Source of the DNA: a virus
Reading direction: 5' to 3' (one strand)
IMG/VR virus record: IMGVR_UViG_3300046557_000856
Span: 1-43,403 of that record
DNA length: 43,403 nt
This document shows, piece by piece, positions 31,339 through 38,616 of the stretch (position 1 is the stretch's first letter; each line of letters begins with the position of its first letter). The notes below the pieces were generated by a model. That model saw nothing but the letters and a program-made list of their open reading frames with translations. It was not told the origin of the DNA and ran no database searches. Both the position numbers and the translations under genes were made by a program.

Positions 31339-31914
31339 ATGGTCTATATGATGGATATCAATGAAATCAGGCACCGGAACGTCCGGATGCTCGTGGCCCA
31401 GCTCGAGGACGCTGCCGGTAAGAGCGGCGACCGTGCTGGCGGCTTGGTCATGCTCGCGGCAAAACTGAACAAGGCCGCGCCTCAAGTGAGCCATTTCGCA
31501 GCCGAGAAACCTACGAAGAACATCGGAGAGAAGATCGCTCGCGAGATCGAGGACGCATTTGGCCTCGAGCGGGGCTGGCTAGACTGGGCCCAATGGGCGC
31601 CGTCACCAGGTGAAGGTCCGTCGCGCTCCATGAGATTCGATAGGGAGATGCTTGAGGACGTAATCTCAGTCCTGGCGAGACGAGCAAAGTTGGCGGGCGT
31701 GGAGTTCGATCAGCGCCCTATTCTTGAGTTCGCCGAAGTCTATGAGATGAGGTCCGCAATGCCGACCGAAGTGCTCACACCACAGAACGCGCTTTCTTTG
31801 GCGTTGAGCTTTAAAAGCAATACGCCACAGGGGTTTGATAGAGATGAGCGAAGCACATCGGTGCCAGCTAATGGCACTCCTGGATCAAAAGTGGGGAAAA
31901 ATCGAAGGCGCTAG
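31339..31914 (+). CDS. Prophage repressor without S24 peptidase domain
   Basis: A 191-residue protein with an N-terminal helix-turn-helix related to phage CI proteins: GGLVMLAAKLNKAAPQVSHFAAEKPTKNIGEKIAREIEDAFGLERGWLDW (about residues 34-83). The C-terminal 100 residues do not show the Ser/Lys peptidase (S24, LexA-like) domain, so ordinary RecA-stimulated self-cleavage is not expected. It is divergent from the Cro-like gene with operators in between. Several start codons (31339, 31348, 31351) are possible. Induction must work by another route, for example an antirepressor. Confidence 0.82.
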   Translation: MVYMMDINEIRHRNVRMLVAQLEDAAGKSGDRAGGLVMLAAKLNKAAPQVSHFAAEKPTKNIGEKIAREIEDAFGLERGWLDWAQWAPSPGEGPSRSMRFDREMLEDVISVLARRAKLAGVEFDQRPILEFAEVYEMRSAMPTEVLTPQNALSLALSFKSNTPQGFDRDERSTSVPANGTPGSKVGKNRRR

Positions 31915-32050
31915 GCCTAAGCTGTCTATTGTGGAAAAGGAGGATCCGCCCCAGACCAGAACGCCGCTATGGGCCGAAACAAGACCCGAGCCAGGCGCAC
32001 GAATGCCGACCAGAAAGGCCATCGAGCCAATGGCAATCGGGGAGAACTAA
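31844..32050 (+). CDS. Possible small gene overlapping the repressor end
   Basis: A 68-residue frame that starts inside the repressor gene (+1 frame), MSEAHRCQLMALLDQKWGKIEG..., and runs 136 bases past its stop. AGGGG lies ten bases before the ATG. The first 25 residues look plausible, the C-terminal part is low-complexity and Pro/Arg-rich. Could be a small antirepressor or nothing; there is no family match that I recognise. Confidence 0.3.
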   Translation: MSEAHRCQLMALLDQKWGKIEGARPKLSIVEKEDPPQTRTPLWAETRPEPGARMPTRKAIEPMAIGEN

Positions 32051-32113
32051 AAGAACACCTGGGCGGTCACGCTCCGAAGCCAGTAAGTCGCAAACCAAAG
32101 CTATGCCGTCCAG

Positions 32114-32140
32114 AGCCCGCCCACCCAAGCGGGCTTTTTT
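32114..32140 (+). terminator. Terminator after the repressor gene
   Basis: AGCCCGC-CCACCCAA-GCGGGC followed by six T. It lies about 200 bases downstream of the repressor stop, before the operators and promoter of the rightward operon. It insulates the rightward early operon from repressor transcription. Confidence 0.88.
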
Positions 32141-32160
32141 GTGCAAGAAGAAAAACTAAT

Positions 32161-32175
32161 TTACCTTTGGGGTAT
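32161..32175. promoter_or_regulatory. Operator D
   Basis: TTACC-TTTGG-GGTAT, same TTACC...GGTA pattern as operators B and C. Its last base is the first base of the TTGACA -35 box of the rightward promoter. Confidence 0.65.
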
Positions 32176-32203
32176 TGACACAGACTTACCCCACAGGTAA
32201 CTT
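32175..32203 (+). promoter_or_regulatory. Rightward early promoter with overlapping operator (PL-like)
   Basis: A consensus -35 TTGACA at 32175-32180, 17-base spacer, and a weak -10 TAACTT at 32198-32203 (or one to two bases later). Operator E lies exactly in the spacer and -10. This is the standard design of a repressor-controlled early promoter. The transcript would start near 32210 and the first gene begins at 32240. Confidence 0.7.
32186..32200. promoter_or_regulatory. Operator E
   Basis: TTACC-CCACA-GGTAA, perfect half-sites, inside the promoter spacer between -35 and -10. Center-to-center distance from operator D is 25 bases. Confidence 0.7.
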
Positions 32204-32239
32204 TATCTCCGCACCGCCAATACCGGCCGGAGATATGCC

Positions 32240-32449
32240 ATGCAAACCTGGACTTCCGAAACCATCCAGATCGACGCCGCCATGCAGGTGGACGTCAAGG
32301 CCAATGAGAAGGGCGTCGTTCTCGGCCAGCACAACGATGTCTGGTTCCACGACCTGCACGTGAACCCGCAGAAAGCCTGCGCCATTGGCTTCGCGATGAT
32401 CCAGGGCGCCATGGCCTGCCTCCAGGCTCAGCTGGAGGCGAAGGCATGA
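32240..32449 (+). CDS. Small hypothetical early protein (69 aa)
   Basis: First gene of the rightward operon: 69 residues, TSETIQIDAAMQVDVKANEKGVVLGQHNDVWFHDLHV..., then a helical C-terminus. GGAG lies seven bases upstream. Not recognised. Position matches early lethal or host-takeover genes such as lambda kil, but nothing in the sequence shows this. Confidence 0.65.
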   Translation: MQTWTSETIQIDAAMQVDVKANEKGVVLGQHNDVWFHDLHVNPQKACAIGFAMIQGAMACLQAQLEAKA

Positions 32450-32631
32450 GCCGCTTCCCCGGAAAGTGGACGGTCCGCGCCGAGCAGGAATTCGGCTTTG
32501 AAATTTCCCGCGCGCTTGGCGGGTGGCAAAGCGAGTGGCTCAAGGACGCCAACGGGGACGACCTCGTATTCGACACGCAAGCCGAGGCGCAACTCGCCTG
32601 TGACAGAGCTAACGGTGAGGTGTTCGCATGA
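32446..32631 (+). CDS. Small hypothetical early protein (61 aa)
   Basis: A 61-residue protein, mixed strand/helix with conserved-looking Trp residues (FPGKWTVRAEQEF, GGWQSEWLKDANGDDLVFDTQAEA). Starts inside an ATGA overlap with the previous gene. Not recognised. Confidence 0.6.
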   Translation: MSRFPGKWTVRAEQEFGFEISRALGGWQSEWLKDANGDDLVFDTQAEAQLACDRANGEVFA

Positions 32632-32987
32632 ACGCCCTGCCCTGCTTCGCCTCCCGCGCCGCAGCCGAATACGCGCGCATCCAGGACATGGCCGCCAACC
32701 GCACCGCCGCTGAATTGGACGCCCTCGAAGAGATGCGCGGCAATCGTGCCTGCGTCGAACTCTTCCTGTGCGACCCGAACGAAACGCCTGATGTCGCCGG
32801 CCTCGTCGCACTCTTCCTCGACTACGGCACGCCGCTGCGTTGCAAGACGCCGAGCGATGACGCGCTGCTGACGAAGTACGAGGACCGCCGTGACCAGCTC
32901 ACCGCCCAGTTCGACGCATGGGCCCGCAAGCGCACGCCGATGCTTCACACCTCTCCCCTGCAACGCTGGATGGAGATCTCCGTATGA
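32628..32987 (+). CDS. Small hypothetical early protein (119 aa)
   Basis: A 119-residue, mostly helical, acidic protein (AAEYARIQDMAANRTAAELDALEEMRGNRACVELFLCDPN). Not recognised. ATGA overlaps at both ends. Confidence 0.6.
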   Translation: MNALPCFASRAAAEYARIQDMAANRTAAELDALEEMRGNRACVELFLCDPNETPDVAGLVALFLDYGTPLRCKTPSDDALLTKYEDRRDQLTAQFDAWARKRTPMLHTSPLQRWMEISV

Positions 32988-33271
32988 GCGCATTGATCAT
33001 TTCCAACACCGCCCTGCAGTCTCGCCGCTTCACCAAGCGCTACGACGTGGCGAAAAAGGGCCTCACGTTCGTCTACCCGTCCGACCTGTTCGCCGTCCGC
33101 AGCGATATTCGCCGCTACTCCGTCGCTCCTGCTGACGTGACCAAGCAGGCCGAGCGCATCGCCATCGACACGATGCTCAAGGGCATCTCCAAGGGTCAGG
33201 CGCTGAACGTGGCGAAGGCATTCCTTTGGAACTACGCGAACCGTGGCTATGAACCGGGGAACGCGGCGTGA
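32984..33271 (+). CDS. Small hypothetical early protein (95 aa)
   Basis: A 95-residue basic protein with SRRFTKRYDVAKKGLTFVYPSDLFAVRSDIRRYSVAPADVTKQAERIAIDTMLKGISKGQALNVAKAFLW. I start at 32984 (MSALIIS) in an ATGA overlap. No known family seen. Confidence 0.6.
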   Translation: MSALIISNTALQSRRFTKRYDVAKKGLTFVYPSDLFAVRSDIRRYSVAPADVTKQAERIAIDTMLKGISKGQALNVAKAFLWNYANRGYEPGNAA

Positions 33272-33414
33272 GGACAGCAATCAACCTGACGCTCTTGGTG
33301 TTGATGTCGCCCGTCATTGTCGCCGCCTTCTTTTTGTCGGCTGTCGCCGGTGGCTATCGCATCGGCTCCAGACTGTTCGACGGATTGGCCGCATGGCTGG
33401 AGAACGCGCCGTGA
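33268..33414 (+). CDS. Tiny membrane protein (48 aa)
   Basis: A 48-residue gene starting GTG at 33268 (GTGA overlap). The product has one strong hydrophobic segment (about residues 3-24, LTLLVLMSPVIVAAFFLSAVAGG) and a short charged tail. Probably an inner membrane peptide. Too short to give a family; real because it fits the chain of coupled overlaps at both ends. Confidence 0.65.
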   Translation: MRTAINLTLLVLMSPVIVAAFFLSAVAGGYRIGSRLFDGLAAWLENAP

Positions 33415-33620
33415 GCCGACCCTCCTTCTATGACCTCCCCGACATTCAAAAATCCGAGATCGAAGCTGCGCGCGTCGAGCTGGTCAAGCGACTGAAGCTA
33501 TTTCGCATCACCTTCCTTCTCAACAGTTTGCCGGCCAGTGCAGACCCATCACCCCTGGATGGTGGCGTTACCCCTGACGCCGCACTGACCGGCAATCCTC
33601 ACCTGGAGTCGATCGCATGA
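33411..33620 (+). CDS. Small hypothetical early protein (69 aa)
   Basis: A 69-residue protein starting GTG (SRPSFYDLPDIQKSEIEAARVELVKRLKLFRITFLLNSLP), then a disordered tail. Helical and basic N-terminus. Not recognised. GTGA and ATGA overlaps with neighbours. Confidence 0.6.
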   Translation: MSRPSFYDLPDIQKSEIEAARVELVKRLKLFRITFLLNSLPASADPSPLDGGVTPDAALTGNPHLESIA

Positions 33621-33793
33621 ACGCCTTCTCCATCACCCGCACGCGCCCCAAGAGTTTCGAAGGCTGCACGCCGTTGAGCAATGACGAGCGCCGCGCCGAG
33701 TGGGCCGCCCGCTACTACAGCGGCGGCCACCACCACCGGCAGCGCAAACAGCGCGTCCGCGTCAAGCCTCGCATTCGCATCGTCAACGACTGA
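33617..33793 (+). CDS. Small basic protein (58 aa)
   Basis: A 58-residue, very basic protein. The second half has GGHHHRQRKQRVRVKPRIRIV, suggesting nucleic-acid binding. Starts in an ATGA overlap with the previous gene. Not recognised. Confidence 0.6.
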   Translation: MNAFSITRTRPKSFEGCTPLSNDERRAEWAARYYSGGHHHRQRKQRVRVKPRIRIVND

Positions 33794-33804
33794 AGGAATC
33801 GATC

Positions 33805-34317
33805 ATGCCCAATCATGTCACCCACAAAATCTTGTTCGCTTCTGATCAGCTGCCGGAAGTTTTGGCGCGCATTGGTGATGGCGACAACTTCGACTTTGCT
33901 CGCTTGGTGCCGATGCCGTCGCAGATGTATCACGGCGCCCTGTCATCTGAAGATGAGCAGGACTTCAGCTGCAACTGGCTGAACTGGAGTCGTGAGAATT
34001 GGGGCACTAAATGGAATGCCTACGACTTCTCGTCCGGCATCGAAGGTGACCGCGCCTTTCTGAGCTTTGATACCGCCTGGACCGTTCCGTATCCGGTTAT
34101 TGCCGCATTCAACAACGCATTCCCCGCGATGCCCTTCGAGCACCGGTATTTCGACGAAGGGCATAACTTTTGGGGAATCGAGACTTGGTCGATCGTGGAC
34201 GGTCGTAGCGAGCGCGTCCGCAGGACGAATAAGCGCTTCAAGAATTCCACCGACGAAACACCGCTCTGCGTCGAGCTGAAAGGCTACGACCCCGCCACCG
34301 TCGACGCTGAAGCCTGA
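33805..34317 (+). CDS. YubB / Api92-like ferredoxin-fold protein
   Basis: A 170-residue protein with the outline of the YubB (Api92) family: MPNHVTHKILF at the start, NWLNWSRENWGTKWNAYD in the middle, and a SFDTAWTVPYPVIAAFNNAFP segment. These proteins are found on plasmids and phages and are predicted to have a ferredoxin-like fold; the role is unknown, with antirestriction or protein-interaction roles often suggested. AAGGA lies before the ATG. Confidence 0.75.
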   Translation: MPNHVTHKILFASDQLPEVLARIGDGDNFDFARLVPMPSQMYHGALSSEDEQDFSCNWLNWSRENWGTKWNAYDFSSGIEGDRAFLSFDTAWTVPYPVIAAFNNAFPAMPFEHRYFDEGHNFWGIETWSIVDGRSERVRRTNKRFKNSTDETPLCVELKGYDPATVDAEA

Positions 34318-34421
34318 TTTCACCGGCGGCAGGCGCTTGCTGGGCAGCAAGGTCAAAGGTCCGACCAGCTTGCCGCCACCTCTTACATCACGCCGGTCGC
34401 GCATCGGCAAAGGACTTAAAG

Positions 34422-35006
34422 ATGGGTTGTGATATTCACGCCTACAAAGAAAAGTTCGTCGACGGCCGCTGGCTCACTGCTGATGTGTGGGAAGCGTACG
34501 ACTACGGAGACGACGACAAGGGACAGTCCGTCCCTTACGAAGAGCGCGCCTATACCGGTCGCAACTATGTCCTGTTCGGCATCCTATCCAAGGGCGTTCG
34601 CTCGGAGCACGCCATTTCCTTCCCTGAGCGCGGCGCCCCCTTCGATGCGTCGAGCGAAGTGGCGGCGGAAAACGAGCGCTGGGACTGCGACGGTCACTCG
34701 CACAGTTACCTCTATTTGCACGAGATACGCCAGCTCCGCCTCGCATGCGAGTCAAGGACTGTCGAGATTGAGGGCATGAAGGACCCCGAAGAGCTGGCTG
34801 CGCTGCAGAAGTCGATCGCAAGCGGCGCTACGGACTGGAACCTGCTGTTCCCCTACTGCCAGTGGGCGAGTGGTGGCAACTACCAGAAGTTCAAGTTTGA
34901 CGTACCGATGTCCTTCTATGTCGGCTCCGATCTCGACCGAATCATTGCCAGCTTCGATGGCATCGAAGCCGATAACCACCGCCTCGTCTTTTGGTTTGAC
35001 AACTAA
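34422..35006 (+). CDS. Conserved phage protein, MGCDIH family (194 aa)
   Basis: A 194-residue protein beginning MGCDIHAYKE, a conserved start of a phage protein family of unknown function (Cys, Asp, His could bind a metal or be catalytic). Later blocks: WEAYDYGDDDKGQSVPYEERAYTGRNYVLFGIL and HSHSYLYLHEIRQL with further His. AAGGA lies seven bases upstream. The upstream 104 bases (34318-34421) hold no gene. Confidence 0.7.
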   Translation: MGCDIHAYKEKFVDGRWLTADVWEAYDYGDDDKGQSVPYEERAYTGRNYVLFGILSKGVRSEHAISFPERGAPFDASSEVAAENERWDCDGHSHSYLYLHEIRQLRLACESRTVEIEGMKDPEELAALQKSIASGATDWNLLFPYCQWASGGNYQKFKFDVPMSFYVGSDLDRIIASFDGIEADNHRLVFWFDN

Positions 35007-35048
35007 TCCAACACACCCAGCGCACGGGTTAGTGCGCGGAGATTCCTA

Positions 35049-35990
35049 ATGGACGCAAACGCACTGATCCCGCTTGAGTCTGTCAACGCGGTTGAGCTGT
35101 TCACCGGCAAGTCGCTGGACGAACTGCTGGCACAGATTCGCCAGGAGACGGCAACGATTGTCCCCGACGTATCGACGGACAAGGGTCGCAAGGAAATCGC
35201 CTCGCTGGCGTACAAGGTGGCGCGGTCCAAGACCACGATCGACGAGGCCGGCAAGACGCTGGTCGCCGAATGGAAGCAGAAGTCTGCCGAGGTTGACTCG
35301 GCACGCAAGAAGGCCCGCGACTACCTGGACGCGTTGAAGGATGAAGTACGCGCGCCGCTGACCGAATGGGAAGCGGAACAGGAGCGCATCAAGCAGGCCG
35401 CCATCGAGGCTGAGCGTCTCGCCATCGAGAAGGCCGAGGCGGAACGCCGTGCTGAACTGGAGCGGAAGGAAGCGGAGCTGCGCGAACGTGAAGCAGCGAT
35501 CGAGCGTGCAGAGAACGAGCGCCGCGCCCGCGAAGCTGCCGAGCAGGCCGAACGCGACCGTGCAGCCCGCGAAGAACAGATTCGCAAGGACGCCGCTGCG
35601 AAGGCGGAACGCGATGCAGCTGAAGCTGTGGCCCGGGCCGAACGCGAAGCGGCGGAAGCCAAGGAGCGCGAGCGACTGGCGGCAGAGCGCGCTGAGCGCG
35701 AACGCGTCGAGGCTGAACAGCGTGCCGAACGCGAGAAGCAGGAAGCCATCCGCCAGGCCGAAGCCCGCGCCCGTCAGGAAGCCGACGACCGCGAACGCGA
35801 CCGTCTCGCTGAAGAGGCCCGCATCAAGGCCGAAGAAGCGCGCCGTGCCGCTGACCGCGAACACCGCAAGACCATCAACCTCGCCGCCGTCGCCGCCTTC
35901 GAAAAGGCCGGCATCAGCGCGGACTTGGCCAAGCAGGTCATCACTCTGATTGCATCCGGCCAGATCCCGGCTGTGTCGATTAACTACTGA
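35049..35990 (+). CDS. Long coiled-coil protein of the recombination operon (313 aa)
   Basis: A 313-residue protein. Residues about 110-270 form one very long charged coiled coil with repeated Ala/Glu/Arg patterns (EAERRAELERKEAELREREAAIERAENERRAREAAE). The first 90 residues are a folded helical head with a DVSTDKGRKEIASLAYKVARSKTTIDEAGKTL block; the last 40 form a helix pair (FEKAGISADLAKQVITLIASGQIP). Similar proteins occur next to phage exonuclease and annealing protein genes, as here. Its job is not known; a scaffold for the recombination complex is possible. Confidence 0.75.
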   Translation: MDANALIPLESVNAVELFTGKSLDELLAQIRQETATIVPDVSTDKGRKEIASLAYKVARSKTTIDEAGKTLVAEWKQKSAEVDSARKKARDYLDALKDEVRAPLTEWEAEQERIKQAAIEAERLAIEKAEAERRAELERKEAELREREAAIERAENERRAREAAEQAERDRAAREEQIRKDAAAKAERDAAEAVARAEREAAEAKERERLAAERAERERVEAEQRAEREKQEAIRQAEARARQEADDRERDRLAEEARIKAEEARRAADREHRKTINLAAVAAFEKAGISADLAKQVITLIASGQIPAVSINY

Positions 35991-35997
35991 GGCCGCC

Positions 35998-36852
35998 ATG
36001 AGCAACCTTGTCCCCATGACCCAGCAGGCCGTCGCCGTCTACGGCGAACGCAGCCTGACTGCCGCTGACGTACGTGCGCAGGTCAATTTGATCCAAGACG
36101 TGATGCGATCCGTGATGCAGGAAGGTACGCATTACGGAAAGATTCCCGGCACGCAGTCGGTCAGCCTCTACAAGCCAGGCGCGGAGAAGCTGATGGCAAC
36201 CTTCCGCTTCGGCTCCGACGTCGACGTGGAAGACCTGGGAACACCTGGTGAAGTCCACTACCGGGTGAAGTACAAGATCCTCGCCGGTGACGGACGCGTC
36301 CTCGGCGTGGGTGTGGGCGAATGTGGTAGCCAGGAAGAGAAGTACGCCTGGCGCCGTCCGGTGTGCAACGAAGAATTCACCGACACGCCGGAGAACCTTC
36401 GCCGCATCAAGTACAAGTCGTGGCAGGGCCGCGTCGAGAAACAACAGCAGGTTCGAACAAACCCTGCCGATGTGCGCAACACCATCCTCAAGATGGCGAA
36501 GAAACGCGCCATGGTGGATGCGGTGCTCACGGTTACCGCTGCATCGGACATCTTCACGCAGGACATCGAAGACCTGCCGGACGAGTTGCGCGACCAGATT
36601 GCGGAAGAGAATCGCCGCCGCCCCGGCCACCAGGCCGCCGCCCAGGCCATCCCGAAAGACAGTCCCGAGCGGGATGCCGCCATCGCGGCTTGCAAGGCAG
36701 AAGCAGCCAAGGGAGCGGATCACTTCCGTAAGTGGTGGAAGGATTCCTTCCCGAAGGAATCGCGCGCCCTCGTGATCGACAAGGTATCCGAGTTCCAGCA
36801 GATCGCGGAATCGGCTGATGACATGACCGCTGACCAACAGGAGGCCGAGTAA
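35998..36852 (+). CDS. Recombination-associated protein, candidate single-strand annealing protein
   Basis: A 284-residue protein with a segment LIQDVMRSVMQEGTHYGKIPGTQSVSLYKPGAEKLMATFRFGSDVDVED and a later RNTILKMAKKRAMVDAVLTVTAASDIFTQDIEDLP, seen in a common family of phage proteins beside YqaJ exonucleases. Position suggests a single-strand annealing function (partner of the exonuclease), but I do not see a proven RecT or Erf signature. I start at 35998 (MSNLVPM). Residues 200-284 are charged and helical. Confidence 0.7.
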   Translation: MSNLVPMTQQAVAVYGERSLTAADVRAQVNLIQDVMRSVMQEGTHYGKIPGTQSVSLYKPGAEKLMATFRFGSDVDVEDLGTPGEVHYRVKYKILAGDGRVLGVGVGECGSQEEKYAWRRPVCNEEFTDTPENLRRIKYKSWQGRVEKQQQVRTNPADVRNTILKMAKKRAMVDAVLTVTAASDIFTQDIEDLPDELRDQIAEENRRRPGHQAAAQAIPKDSPERDAAIAACKAEAAKGADHFRKWWKDSFPKESRALVIDKVSEFQQIAESADDMTADQQEAE

Positions 36853-37472
36853 TGGACCAGGGAAGCAATGAATGGCTGGCTATGCGTGCCGGCAAGTTCA
36901 CGGGATCACGCTTTGCGGACCTGATGGCAGTGACGCGATCAGGTCCGTCAGCATCACGCGCCAACCTCATCACGACGCTGGCCATTGAGCGCCTGACCGG
37001 TGAGCCGGAGACCACATACCAGAACGATGCCATGCGCCGCGGCACTGAGTTGGAGCCGTTCGCTCGTGGCGCCTATGAGGCCCATACCGGCGAACTGGTC
37101 GAGCAGATCGCGTTCGTCGTGCACGAGACGATGCCCTATGTGGGTGTCTCTCCCGATGGCTATCTCGGCACTGAAGGCCTGATCGAGATCAAGTGCCCTG
37201 CCAGCCTGGCCAAGCATGTCGACGCGCTGCGTGATGGAAAGCACGCAGATGAATACCGCTGGCAGATCCAGGGCCAGCTGTGGGTGACCGGCCGCAAATG
37301 GTGCGATGCCGTCAGCTTCGATCCGCGATTCCCCGAAGGCCTTCAGCTGGCAATCCATCGTGTTGAACGCGATGAAAGCGCAATCGCCCAGCTCAAGGAG
37401 GCATGCATCAAGGCTCACGCCGAGGTGAATCTCCTTGTCGAAGAGCTTCGCCACATGAGGCAAGCCGCATGA
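36852..37472 (+). CDS. YqaJ-type exonuclease (lambda Exo fold)
   Basis: A 206-residue YqaJ viral recombinase with the PD-(D/E)XK core: Glu66-containing MRRGTELEPFARGAYE, VGVSPDGYLG with Asp102, IEIKCPAS with Glu112 and Lys114, and HADEYRWQIQGQLWVTG with Gln138/Gln140. It digests 5' ends to leave single strands for annealing. Overlaps the previous gene by one base (TAATG). Complete by length. Confidence 0.92.
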   Translation: MDQGSNEWLAMRAGKFTGSRFADLMAVTRSGPSASRANLITTLAIERLTGEPETTYQNDAMRRGTELEPFARGAYEAHTGELVEQIAFVVHETMPYVGVSPDGYLGTEGLIEIKCPASLAKHVDALRDGKHADEYRWQIQGQLWVTGRKWCDAVSFDPRFPEGLQLAIHRVERDESAIAQLKEACIKAHAEVNLLVEELRHMRQAA

Positions 37473-37663
37473 ATCCAGACCTCTTCACCGGCTGGTACGA
37501 CAACAGCGCCACCAAGCAGCGCGAGTACTGGGACAACGGGAAGCGAGGACGGTACGCGGCGAAGAACTGCTGCGGCTATTCCTCAGCCGTATGGCCCGAG
37601 CTTCGCCCGACCTGGGGATCAAATCCCGATCTCCCGAGCAATGCGCAACAGCAAGCCGCCTAA
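37469..37663 (+). CDS. Small hypothetical protein (64 aa)
   Basis: A 64-residue protein, MNPDLFTGWYDNSATKQREYWDNGKRGRYAAKNCCGYSSAVWPELRP. The start lies in an ATGA overlap with the exonuclease. The pair of adjacent Cys and the aromatic-rich beginning are notable. Not recognised. Confidence 0.6.
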   Translation: MNPDLFTGWYDNSATKQREYWDNGKRGRYAAKNCCGYSSAVWPELRPTWGSNPDLPSNAQQQAA

Positions 37664-37690
37664 CCCTTCACCAACCAAAGGACCATCGGA

Positions 37691-37918
37691 ATGGAAAGCA
37701 ACTGGAAGACGCACAACAACGAGAAGAACAAGGCATTTAAGTTCGAACTTGGCCAGCGAGTGAACGTCGTGCTCAATGGCGACGCTGTCGCTCATGGCCC
37801 GGTGATCTCGCGCTGTGACTACGACCGCGCCGAGAGCACGTATGAGGTTCGCCACCTGCTTGCGAACGGAAACCAGACCCAGAAGTTCTACACCGAGTCG
37901 AACCTTCAGGCGGTATAA
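37691..37918 (+). CDS. Small hypothetical protein (75 aa)
   Basis: A 75-residue protein with a short beta-barrel-like pattern (FELGQRVNVVLNGDAVAHGPVISRCDYDRAESTYEVRHLLANGN). This resembles small SH3-like or KOW-like domains, but I make no firm call. AAGGA lies eight bases upstream. Confidence 0.65.
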   Translation: MESNWKTHNNEKNKAFKFELGQRVNVVLNGDAVAHGPVISRCDYDRAESTYEVRHLLANGNQTQKFYTESNLQAV

Positions 37919-37930
37919 CCACAAGGCCAG

Positions 37931-37954
37931 CGCCTGCGATGCGGGCGTTGTCCT
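37931..37954 (+). repeat. Leader hairpin between early genes
   Basis: AGCGCCTGC-GAT-GCGGGCGTT can fold into a nine-pair stem (two G-T pairs) in the 66-base gap between the 75-aa and 93-aa genes. No T tract follows, so it is not a simple terminator; it may protect or pause the mRNA. Confidence 0.4.
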
Positions 37955-37984
37955 GGTGATTACGCAGATCACAAGGGAAATCGC

Positions 37985-38266
37985 ATGAACGCGCAGTTTG
38001 AGAAGTGGTACGCCGATGAATATCCGGAGGTCGTTAGCGTCGCCAACATGGGCGGAGTGCTTTCGCAGCTTGAGATATACCGAAGCGGTAAGTCATGGCA
38101 AGCCGCCATCCAGTCGCTAGAAGTGACGCCGCAACTTGCAGCCATTGGATTTACTGCATTCAACAATGAATGGATCGCTTACAAGACACCTCACGAAAAT
38201 AGGCTTGCACAGGTGGCAGCAGCACTAACCGCCGTCCTCTCTGCGTTGAAGGAGCAGGCGAAATGA
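37985..38266 (+). CDS. Small hypothetical protein (93 aa)
   Basis: A 93-residue protein, MNAQFEKWYADEYPEVVSVANMGGVLSQLEIYRSGKSWQAAIQSLE. Helical and mixed. Pattern 'FE.W...' followed by 'W.A' is common in phage early proteins of unknown function. AAGGGA lies before the ATG. Overlaps the next gene start (ATGA). Confidence 0.65.
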   Translation: MNAQFEKWYADEYPEVVSVANMGGVLSQLEIYRSGKSWQAAIQSLEVTPQLAAIGFTAFNNEWIAYKTPHENRLAQVAAALTAVLSALKEQAK

Positions 38267-38616
38267 ATGATCTGTTGCATATCCTTCAGCACTCGCTTGG
38301 CGTCAATCAGTACGGCCAAGGTAACCAGTACCGTAACCACTTCGTTACCAGTAAAGGTTCCAAGGACTACGACGGGTGCATGGAGCTAGTAGCCAGAGGC
38401 CTGATGACTCGACGCGCTGGCAATGCGCTGAGCGGTGGCGATGACGTGTTCTTTGTCACGCCTGCCGGCATTGACTATGTGGCGCTCAATAGCCCCGCAC
38501 CACCGCCAGAAAAGAAGCTAACGCGGTCACAGCGGCGCTACCGCGATTGGGTTCGCGCTGACAGCGGCTTGGATTTCTCCGAATGGCTTGGCATCAAGCC
38601 GAAGGTATGGCCATGA
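38263..38616 (+). CDS. Conserved phage hypothetical protein (117 aa)
   Basis: A 117-residue protein, MNDLLHILQHSLGVNQYGQGNQYRNHFVT, with GSKDYDGCMELVARGLMTRRAGNALSGGDDVFFVTPAG and a basic tail (KKLTRSQRRYRDWVRADSGLDFSEWLG). This resembles a family of early phage proteins of unknown role. Overlaps neighbours at both ends. Confidence 0.65.
   Translation: MNDLLHILQHSLGVNQYGQGNQYRNHFVTSKGSKDYDGCMELVARGLMTRRAGNALSGGDDVFFVTPAGIDYVALNSPAPPPEKKLTRSQRRYRDWVRADSGLDFSEWLGIKPKVWP

Noticed and set aside
31926-32178. Two plus-strand frames after the repressor (76 and 69 codons)
   Set aside because: Both are Arg/Pro/Lys-rich, run through the terminator at 32114-32140 and have no good start; only the frame at 31844 keeps some plausibility.
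35321-35749. Ser/Arg/Ala-rich minus-strand frame
   Set aside because: Same mirror effect of the coiled-coil repeats.
35046-36017. Minus-strand open frame (323 codons) over the coiled-coil gene
   Set aside because: It is the mirror of the repetitive Ala/Glu/Arg-coding sequence, which gives Phe/Leu/Ser-rich text that imitates membrane protein; not supported by start or context.
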